From contig VTPC01000657.1 in NCBI GenBank assembly GCA_011009095.1, forward strand, positions 107,187 to 171,186: a DNA stretch of 64,000 bases. Direction: 5' to 3'. The stretch is from Ignelater luminosus (taxonomy: Eukaryota; Arthropoda; Insecta; Coleoptera; Elateridae). The notes under the pieces were generated by a model that ran no database searches, was not told the DNA's origin, and worked only from the letters and a program-made list of their open reading frames with translations. The position numbers and the translations under genes were made by a program. Position 1 is the first letter of the stretch; each line of letters begins with the position of its first letter. This document shows, piece by piece, positions 23,201-35,200 of the stretch.

Positions 23201-26200
23201 TTAATGATCTCTTTCAATTCTTCAATATTATGAAATAACTGTAGCAATAAAGAAAATCATCTCAAAAGTTTAAATTATATCAAGACAATAAAAATGTTAA
23301 ACCAAGAGTTACATCTAATAAATCAATTGATTCTATTTCCTAATTGGGCTGGAATCGTTCACTTGAAGTGATTTGCAACTTTGATTAGTTGTGAAGACAA
23401 AAACTAGAAGTTTTCAAAGTTGAGACAATTTACCAGAAATATTAAATTTCATTACAAAAACTACACATCGAAGGATGGTATAAAAATCGAACGTAGAATT
23501 AAAAACAGAGCAAATAGTCCTAAACAACAACTTCCAACATATCGCTGACCTAGTGAACCTCATGTCCTACAGAACAACCCATCAACTTATAACAACTCAA
23601 TTCAAGGTATATCGACCAATCAAACGCCTGTAATCTTGATCAACTAACCTATTGCTGACTGATTTACTAGTAGTCAAGCTCATTAAACTATTGTTACTTG
23701 CTTGTAAACAAGTGCTGCAAACAAATGTTGCTAACACAATAACTTGCTGCTTGCTTGTAAAAATAAGTAATCTTTTATGCTGTAAGCGAAAATCATTAAC
23801 CAACACATTGCGTCAAAGTGTATCAAAATAGTGGAGAAAAGAGCAATTATAGCTATAACCAACATTGCCAGAGCTGGCATAAATTTCTAGATCTGAGATT
23901 TATAATATTTATTATTGTTTCTAACGATATTTCATTGTTGTGGTAACAGTGTGATCACCCTCAAAACGATGGATTTTTTTTCCAGTCCGTAAATAACAGC
24001 ATATTGTGAAAGGTAGGTCATCCTATACGCACCTTCAAGATGTGATGAAAACTACCATCAAAGCAATTAATTTTTAATAGTTTCCTGATTTCCAACATAA
24101 ATTGTCATAAAATAATGAAAATAACATTGCCTACGTTAGTCTAACCTTAACCTTTTTGATCACAAATGGCTGCTAATAGGAAGACCTACCTTCCACAGCA
24201 CACCAGTATTATATGTGGACCTTGGTTTTTTCCATGTCCAAGAAAGTATGCAACAAATGGAAAATTTTTTTATCAATTTCTTAGAAAACTTGTTTATTTA
24301 TAAAATTTTGTACTTACTCCAAAACTTCCAATAACAGAAATAAAACTTTGCTTATTATCAACGATAACAAAGCAAACTCGAAAAAACATTATTTTTCCAT
24401 TAAAAACCGACTAAGTTGTAAATTTACTTAAAATTCTTAATTTATCCCCCAATAAATTCCCACTTCTTTAAGATTCTCGCTAATTTCTCCACCAAGTTCA
24501 AAAATACCCAATTTGGGGAAAAATATTCATACCTGGCAACACTGTAGTACTCACAACTCATCTTCAATTTTCATTTTGTACCTCCTCGTAGAGCCTTGCA
24601 CGGGCCAAAATTTCCAGGTCTAGCTTGACTGGAGACAAACTTGACGCGGCTCGAAAAAAATCCGGCCCGATAGGCCAGAATAGCCCAAACGGCACTAGAG
24701 GTCGAAATCAAAACAGCCTGACAGACCCAAGAGACCCGAAAGAATGAAAAGTTCAAAAGGTCCTAACGGCCGGACAGACCCGAGAAGTCCAAAAGGCCTG
24801 ACAGAGCCGAGCTCGACAAGCTCAATATATAATACAACCGTGAGATCTATACAGTATCATTCAACAATACATACAAGGTGTTAATAACATTGACAAACTG
24901 ATAGGGTAGATTTCTAACAATCAAAGGTTTCTTCTGAACCTATGGTCAATTCATCTTAGTTATGAAGTAATCGGCATTCAAAATTGCCTGAAGACAGGTT
25001 AATTTTCGTATGCATCGTTGTTGTCTGTCAAAATATCTTGGCTATAGAGTACACTCCATTTGATGAAAAGTAAGTTTGGGATACCTGAAAGGCAATTTCT
25101 TACCATTTTTTTTTAATAAGAATTTTTGATATTTTGGAAAATAACGACAATATATTCAAAAGTCAATACAGTGTGTCCCAATTTCGATGCTCACTATTGG
25201 GATCTCGGAAATTGTAAGAGATACGAAGTCGGTTAAATTAGAAAAGTTTTGGCTATTTTGGAGATCAGTTTCCTTATGCTTTTGTTTTTTCAAAAAAGTT
25301 CACGGCTTACTAGATATTTGCTGAAAAAGAAAATATTTAATTTTTTTTTATAAATAAAAAGCATTTCCCACTTAGTGTGCCATGGCTTTAAACATATGAA
25401 GATCATTGGTTTTTGTCAGATAAATTATATTTGTTATGTAACAATTGCTAAAACAAAACAAAAGACGCTTTTAAGATACTTTACTGAGCATTCGCAGATA
25501 GCATCAACTAAGCATCTAATGCCCCATAAAAGCGTATTTATTTTGTTTTAGCAATTTTCGCATAACAAATGAATTTCTTTGATAAAACTCCACGACTTTG
25601 TGTGTTAGATGTCATGGCATACTAGGATGAAAAATGATTTTCACTTCATAACTCGGTAAAACAAAAGAATAGCTATGTCAAACCATGTATCACTGAAAAG
25701 CATTTAAGGCGTGTAGTTTAGTAATACGGAAATCAAGTTGGCGTTCCATTAGAAAAAATCTGGAGTTACGTTTCACCGCCGAAATAAAACAAAAGACAAT
25801 TGCAAAAATAATTTTCTTTGTGTTTCGGAGTAAATTCTCTAAAACACCCTCTTTGCTGTTCTTTTCTATCTGCTCGTTCCTGAAATTTTCACTTAAAAAA
25901 AAAATAAGATAATTTCGTTTTTAGAAATAATCTAGTAAGCCGTGAACTTTTATGAAAAAACAAAAGCATAAGTAAACTGATCGCCAAAATAGCCAAAACT
26001 TTTCTAATTTAACCGACTTCGTATCTCTTACAATTTCCGAGATCCCAATAGTGAGCATCGAAATTGGGATACAAGATGAATCGACCATTGGTTCCATTTA
26101 AATTTTTTTGATAATTTAACTTTTGAGATCTTGAGGGATCTTAAAGTACAGTGTGTACTACAGTATAACTTAGTCTTTAGGAATTTACTTGTGTAACATA

Positions 26201-29200
26201 TTTTGATATTTTGTTATTTGCTTGTTTCTTATTTGTGATGTACACTTTGCAAGTTGTTGTACAGTATGTCCGAAAGTTTGCGTTAAGCATGGGGATCTCG
26301 GAAACGGTAAAAGATAGAGATTCGTTTAAATCAAACAGTCCACGGTCAGTTTTAACAATGCAGTGTCTTTTGTGAGAATGTTACAAACCAGCTGCCACTT
26401 AGCTTTGGTATTTGAATTTTTTTTGTTTCAGCATTTTGAACAACACTGGTATGACATTATCACTTACTAAAATACTTTGTGTTTTCACTACTTCACCTCT
26501 TTTTGTTCTGTAATAAGTTGCATAGTCTAGTTCTTAACAATATGAGACGTCATCAGTTGTTTCAGAGTAGATATTCAGTTGTTTTTGATTTGTTTCTAGC
26601 TTTAAAATAAAAACATAGTTTTTTGTTGTAACTTCTTAGTTTTAAAAGATAAGTATATCAAACCTGGTATTGTTAGAAACGGTTGGAAAGGAAATCAAGA
26701 AGTTTTTTTTATTAGCGCCATGGCTTCCTACGACTTGCATTCAAAAAAAAAAAATTTGAGGTTGTATTGCCAATATTAAAAAGTATAATAAAAAATCTGA
26801 TAGTTTGTTAGTAATCTACATAAAAAAAGTACCTTAAAGATGTCAAAGAATTCCTGACCTATTTATAATAAAAAAGTTATAAGAAAATGATGAAATTCGA
26901 TTTTTCCTTTGTGGCGCTAAAATGAATACGTTTTTTTAGAACTTTTGAGGTGGATCTTAGTAGACCTTAATGTACTGAATAATTCCTCTCATTTAACCGA
27001 ATCTATACTGTACATTTATATACTGATTAACCTGTTGGATAAATAATAAAAAGTTTATAAACAGCAAACAAAAAATTCAATTTAACAAATAACTTCATAT
27101 GCTTGTTGTTCTTTACTATTAATTCACTATTTGTTGGGTTTTACATCTTAAAGACAATTAACATCTGATAATCTATTTCATCATTAAGGTAAGTGTACCA
27201 GCAGTTGACCCTTTAGTATTTGACTCTAAATAATAAGAATCATATTTCATCTAGAAAAGTGGAACATTCTCTAAAATAATTGTTAGGTGTTACATTTCAA
27301 TGTTATGTACAGATGAAATCTCAGAATGTGTTTAAAAAGATATCGGTCTTTCTTGGCTGATGTGCAACTTGATATTTAAAGCTTTAAATATTTTTGCAAT
27401 AAAATCTTGTGAGGGGGAACACATGTTGGTCCAATGGGTTTTAGTAATGTCAAAGGCTGGGTTTCCGATAACTAAGGATCAGCTTCAGGATAGTGTTGAA
27501 CATCTGAAATCTCTAAATCAAGAAAATCCATTCTCTATGGGAAAACCTGGAAGAAAATGGTTCAAGGCATTTACCAGGCGCCATCTCAGGCTTTTGCTAA
27601 GAGTCCCCCAGAACTTTACCTGCAGTAAAGCCGCAGTAGATGCAGCCAAAATAAAAAATTGGTTTAAAGAGGTGGAGGATCATTTGACTGCAACTTGGGT
27701 ATTCAATGCTGATGATACGGCCTTCTTTCTAAATCCCAAAAGCTCAAAGGTTTTGGTAAACAACATTTAACTCTGCATACAAGCAAATTTTGTGATGAGC
27801 ATGGGATCATTTTGGTAGAACTGCTGCCAAATGCAACTCACTTGCTGCAGTCAATTAAGAAAATTAAAAGAGGGATGGAAAGCTCAGATACATAGGTGGA
27901 GGCTTCGACATTTGGATATATATAACTCTACAAATTTTACACAATGGTTTTAGAAAATGTGGGTTATTGCCTTGGCATCCTGAGGTTTTTGACAACAAAA
28001 TGCCTGAACAACCTAGGACAGCTGCAAACACGTTGACTTAATTTCAAAATAGCTCCACAGTAAAAACAGAAACTACCCAGTCTCTTATAGACTAGCAATC
28101 AAAATTGGCATTAAAAAAGTGGAGCTATTTAAAAGTAGCAGTGACCAATGGGAAGGGGATATAGAAGATAAATTGTTCTTCAAAGTGTGGAAAAATATTA
28201 AAAAATGCCAAGAAAATTTTAGCACAATTACCACTGATTGATTGATGTTTGGAGCAACATTAAAAAACAATTATTGAGAGGGTTCAGGTGCAACCAATAA
28301 AAATACAGTAAGCAGCTAAATTATGGAACGAATTAAATAAAACCGTAATTTTTTTTATAAAATCGTTTTTCGCGCTCATCCGATTTTTTATAGGGTGATT
28401 CTAAAAAGCTGCACGAAAAAAAATTATTTTTTTAAAAATGGAACACCCTGTATATTTCCACAGATTTGGATAAAACCTTGTCTCACAAATACAGTAATGT
28501 AGATATTAATGAGTCTATCTTTAATAATAACGGAAATATAGTCAAGAGTGCTCAAAAAAACAGAAGGCAAGGAAATAAGTTTAATACATTAAGAACAAAC
28601 AAATAAATTAAATTAAATAGTATTCAACAAACAAAATTAAAATAATTCATTTAAATCAAATGTTGGAAATGCCATCCATCAGCCTCTAGGCAATAAGCAA
28701 ACCTATGAACACATTCTTTTTGTACATTGCGAATGACCTCTGGACTATACCCATTTCTTCACTTATTCAATTTCTTAACTCCTCTAAATTCTGCGGTCTG
28801 GTTATGTAGACTTTTGATTTCAAATAACCCCACAAGAAAAAATCGAGGGGTGTAAGATCTGGACTTTGAGGTGGCCACTCTATGGGTCCTCGTCTACCAA
28901 TCCACCTCCCAGGAAAATAGTTGTTTAAATATTCGCGAACAGGACGTGCAAAGTGCGGAGGTGCGCCGTCTTGTTGAAACCAGATACTATCATTCAATGC
29001 TTGAGGATTATTTACATTTGGAAAAAGTTCTATAAAGACAGGTGTCCACTTTCTGAGGATGTTGAGTATGTGCCTCAATCATCCAGTGCAGATTTTTTCT
29101 ACTCCAATACCTACAATTTTGTCGATTCACTGTGCCACGTAGGCAAAACGTAGCTTCATCCGAAAAAAGAATGTGTTGAAGAAAGCGTGGATTACGGTTA

Positions 29201-32200
29201 TGTAAATCCTATATAATTTCACAAAACTGCATGCGGCGATCGGGACCATCTTCATTTAGTTCCTGCACTAGTTGAACTTTGTAAGGATAGTAATTTTCTT
29301 TATGAAGCACACGTAATACTGAACGTTGAGAAATTCCATTATGTGCTGCAATCTCTCGAGAAGTGCTGTGAGAATTCTCTTCCATACTTAACAAAACATT
29401 AAGTTTTACATTTTCATTAATCTTAGGGCGCCCAGTTTCTCTAAATTTCTTCTCAATTTTACTAACTGTAGATCGGCAGATATGTCTGTCTGGATACTTT
29501 GCGTTAAACAAATTACATACCTCTTGCTGAGTTCTCGTTTTATCTCTGCATCCAAGAAGAATTAAAATTTCTATGCGTTGAGTTTCACTTAAATGAGTCA
29601 TAATCAATTAGACTATTCAAAATCTTTACTTAGAATAAGTTGCATCTCGACCAGGACGAAATGTAGCAAGCTGACAGTTTTTAAAGTCTGAGCACTCTTG
29701 ACTATATCTGCGTTATTATTAAAGATAGGCCCATCAATATCTACATTACTGTATTTGTTTTATCCAAATCTGTAGAAATATACAGGGTGTTCCAATTAAA
29801 AAAAATAATTTTTTTTTCGTGCAGCTTTTTAGAAGCATCCTGTAAAAAATCGGATGCACGCAAAAAACGGCAAAAAACAAAATAAAATCGACGTGTCTCG
29901 GCGTTTTTATTAAAAAAAAAAATTATTACGGTTTTATTTAATTCGTTCCATAATTTAGCCGCTCACTGTATGTGTCGGAGTACTTTATAAACATAACCTA
30001 AAAATAGAGTCCAGTTGACACATGTCACTGTTCAAAATTTGAGGTTAAGGATTTCGATTGGGTTTTAATCTTCAATTTTTGGTTTGATTGATTGGTTGAT
30101 GATGTCAGTAACTAAATCAAATTAAAATCATACAAATACAATTGAATGCAAAAATGACTTTGGTGTTTTCACACGGAGGAAAAGGTCCAGACTAATGTTC
30201 TTAAATGCTAATTATTCAGCTGATACATGCGAGATTCTAGTCCTGAACTCCTGGACATCACGTCACAAATTGTGGTAGGAAACCATTTTGGCATCGTGCA
30301 CAAGCAGGTAGAAATAAGCATTTGAGAAAATGGGTCAATGTTCTTCAAATCACAAAGACCGATTTAAACTAACAAATTTCTACTAACTGGTCATAATTAG
30401 AGTTCGGATTTTTAAGAACAAAAAATTAAAGAAAAAGCACTATAAAATAAGCAAAATAGTATTTAAAATTAAAAAAAAAAGCGTGAAATATGCATGAAAA
30501 ATTTATTAAACCTTACATATAGGTAAATGTGGATACAATAGTTCAAGAAATTCAAACTTCATTGCGGCTTTGGTAACAACTGATGATCAAATGTCGTTCT
30601 AAATCTTCTACAGCAAAATTCTTTCAATGGTCACTTAAAATAAGTTTGTAGGCAGAAAATGTTCTTTCGACATCAACACTTGTAATTGGTGCGTAGTTAT
30701 ATTTTGAAATTAAAAGTGGATTCAAATTAAAACTTTCATCGAATTCACCGTCTAAAATTTTTGCTATTTTTTCTAGCTTCCAGTATGCTTCGTTGTTTGT
30801 CAATATTGCCTGTAGTTTTCCTTTACCATTTGTCCAATTGACCCAGAGATGTTGAATGTGTTTAATTTGAATAATTAGTGATCAATTCAACGGATTCAGT
30901 TAATATTTAGTAATTGTCTTGGTAACAAAGCTGTAGTTTGATTTTATAAATTGTAATTGCTGTTGCAACACTCAAATTTTCAAAACGAGTTGACAATTCT
31001 TAGTTGATTGACTGCTTTCTTTGTCAAAAGAAACAACTTCTTTAAATTTTCTTGCAAAAATTTCAAAAAAATCTTCAATAAGCATAAAATTAATAAATAA
31101 GCACAAAAACGAGAAAAAAACATTAAAAAGTAGGTCAGATGAATTGTAATTGTTTAAAACACAAATATTTGAAATATTATTTAGCTGCTATTAAAATAAA
31201 CGCACTTTAATCATAATAAAGATTGGTCAAATTATATAGACTTCATTTTCATTAATAAAAGTGCAAGTTAATATGAAATATTAAATAATTCAGTTCGTGA
31301 AAATTTAAATTAACAGTATAACGCGTATCTATTAAAAATCTTAATGCAAAAATAATAAAATTAATATTAAAGCTTCACACTTTACAATTATAATTCTTAT
31401 GATGACACTACTTTATTTGTTTAAATATCAAAAAATAAATAAAACCAAACGTCTAATAAACCAGATAATAATCCTAATAAGATAAACATAAAATTCTTCT
31501 CTAAAAACAGTAATATTCTCTTCTTCCACAAGAGCAAACAGGTTTCATTATAATTTCTAAGAAAACTAATATTATGAACGAGTCAAAGTAAAATAAAAAG
31601 TCCAAACCAATTTATAATATACAATAAATTACAATTATTATGTATCTATCCATAATAAATTAATTCCGAGAAATTCACACACACCAACCTTTTAAAGGAT
31701 TCCTGCAGATTATGTCTAGCAAGTTAATACGTAGTAATATGTAATTTAGTTGAGAAAGAACAAACTCATCCTGTCCATTAAGTATCGAGATACTTAAGAT
31801 GTAACATGTAAAACGAGCAGACAACTTTCGTTATTAACACAGAGCCTACCACAACTCGAAACTTGTTATTGTATTTAAATCTGTTTTAATAAACTGAAAA
31901 GTTTTTTCTTTTAAAGTGACTCTTATAAGATAAAATGTTTAAAATATTAAGTGTTATGATTGTGTGTGCATTTTATAAGAATCATAATGTTCTTGCAGGA
32001 CCAACACAGATAAATGCTGCGGAAAGAACGTTTAGGAATGATTTGAATTATCCAGTAAGTATCTTGTGAGGTTTTTTTAAAATTCCCATTTTAAAATTGT
32101 TTTTTTAGAATATACATTTGATGTTAGTGTCGATAGAAGATAAATTGAGAAATTTGGAAAATACTCTTAATATGCAATGTACCGCAGCTATCAGTGGAAA

Positions 32201-35200
32201 AATTGATTATTATGGAAGAAAAATTGATAACATTGAAAAGGACTTATCTAGATTTCAGGTATATATGAGAATGGAACTGGATAAAATATCAGAAAATATT
32301 AGTACTAGAAATTTTAAAGACGACATTACTAAAGATCGTATTGTAAGGAAAATTGATGCTACTTATGAAAGGATTAATCATAAATTGGTTAATATTGAAG
32401 GGCAAATCGATATAGGTTCTATAAAATCTCAGGTAATAGTATTATTTAATATCGAGTGTAAATTTTCTTTTATTTATTTCATTGTATAGAATGGAAGAGA
32501 AATGATAATTACGAAACTTGAAAAAATGGAAGAGAGTCTGACTATAAGAGATGCTGATATGGAAGCGGAATTAGCTGATGCAGTAGCTGCAATTGATGAT
32601 TTAAAAACAACCTGTACTGGTATAGAAGAAAATGTTATGAATGCAACAAAAGAATCGACAAAAGTAAGAAAAGGGGTATATAATTAACTATTTTTATGCA
32701 AATCTATCTTTTCAGATAGTATTAAAGAACACTGAAAAATTCGTTAAGAGGTACCACGGTCAAACAATAAACTTTCTAGAAAGTACAAACAAGAGTCTAA
32801 CAGGAGTTTTAAATCTTCAACAAAACGTCACTACCTTGTTAAATCAAACTAACAATACTTCAAATTTAATTAGACTAGCAAAAGATGAATTCGATGAAGA
32901 CTTGAATGAATACGCTAACAAGGTAACCTTTTAACAATTTGTTGAGAATTTGTAATCCAGGTCAATATATCATTGTATTAGAAATTTAAATCTTTCGTAG
33001 CCTTACCCTAATAAAAATAAAATTTTATAGGCTTCGAACCTAACTCGTCTCTGAAAGCTGATAAATATTACAACAAATCTACTTTATTAATATTCTAGTC
33101 ACTTTTAGGGTTAGATCGGGTAAAATATAAAATTCTTTATTTTCAGATGGTCGACTTATATTCAGAATTATGGAAGAAATCTGATACATTAGAAAATACT
33201 TTACAAAGTTTATCAAAAATTACTAATTTAACAAGGAATGAACAACAGAACGGTTTAAGAGCCCTAATGGTAGAAGTCGGTAGAAAACCTGAAAAGCAAG
33301 GAGTTCAAAGTGATTGTTAGTTTAAACTTGAGATAATCCAACAAAATACTAATTACATTGTTTTAGCTTCGATTGATAATAAGAAACTTCAAGAATTAAG
33401 TGAAAAAATCGATTCAAATTTTGAAAATGTCATGATCGCACAAAATCTGTTTCTTGAAAGCTGCCATAGGGTTCAAATGGATGAATCACAATTGGAATCA
33501 CAAATAAGCATAGTTTTGGAAAAATTAATTGACATATTTGAAAATAAGTATAAATAATCTTAAAGAAAGTTGATTCAAAATTTTAAAACTGTTTTTTAGG
33601 ACATCTGTGGGACCGAAAGATATTGAACAATTAACGCAACTTATAAAAACGCACGATTCAAATGTCAGAAAGAACATTTATCATATAACAAACAACTTAT
33701 TGGCTTTAATGCAAAAAACTGCAAATGGAAACAGTGAAATTATGGATTATATAAGTAATCAACGATCACAACTTGAAATTATACTTGCATTATTGCAGGA
33801 GATACCAAATTTCGATGTTAATTCTGAGCAAATTCAAATGGTTTTAGATGCTTTACAGGTGAATATAAAGTCTGATTTTAAATCAATGCTATGGTTTTAA
33901 ATTGAAATAAAATCCTCTTGTTATTCATATTTAATTAGAATAAGTTCCAAAAGAACATTTTTATTAACAATGTAACTTTAAAATTTTAACCTCATAAATT
34001 TGACATTTATTTGACAAGTTAGAGGTTAGTATATAAAATAATTCAGATGTTTATTTTATACACTGATCAAACAATATAAAATCATAGCCCTCTTTTTATT
34101 TTTACAACATAAAAATATCTAGGTAGACTTTATTTGAATTTTTCTAATTATTACAGAATTTCCAACAACAATTAAATAAAACAAACAATCAAACGCAATT
34201 CCAATTATCTGAAATTAATCTAATGAACAGTTTCATTATAAAAATATTAAATTCGTCACACGACAGTAATTCTGGAATCAATAATGCAAAGTTACAGCAA
34301 ACCCTTGAATTCATTAAAAATATTTATCATATTTTAACAAGCATCGAAATGAAAATCAATAAATTCTATTTAGATTATTCTCCAAATAAATATAACCTGG
34401 ATGTTGACAAAGCGAATAAAAGTACACAATTAAATAATAATATTCAAAGAAATCAAACAATTTCTGAATTAATATTGAAAATATTTAGTGGACCACCGAA
34501 AAAAACTTTAGATTCTTATGAATCAAATCAAGAGGTAGATGTAATCGAAAATATTGTTTTATTATGTAATAATACAATTGAAAATGTTAAATGCGATAAA
34601 ATAAATAACACAAAGTACATTATATTAAGGCAAAATAAAAGTGAATTGCTAACGTTTCCCAACACAACAATGGATGCAGATTATAATAGCACTAATACTT
34701 CAGTTGAAAATTGTTTACCCAATTATCTTGATATGATTGATGTGAGAAGTAATTATGACACTAACAATATCACTGTCAATTGCAATAACACAAACAACAC
34801 AAATAAAATCGAACAAAATCAATCCGAAACTACTCAAAAACCTGAACAAGTATCCACTAAAAATAAATGCTTGCCCAATTATATTGATCTAATTGATGTT
34901 AGAAGCAACAGTGAAAACGGCAGTAATCTAAATTGTACTTATGATATCGCTACAGAAAATCCTGTTATACCGACAGAGGCAATTGAGAAAAGTACTAAAT
35001 TATATGATATTGATATACGATATCAAGAAAACAACAATGATTCTGATATGAAAACAACTGTTACTGAAAACATAAACGATATTACATCAACTACTGAAGA
35101 AACAGAATATACATCTGGTAAAATAGCCGCAATTTTGAATTCTCAATCAAATTATTTGAATGAAAATAACTCAGCAGACTCTCAAGAAGATAATTCAACA

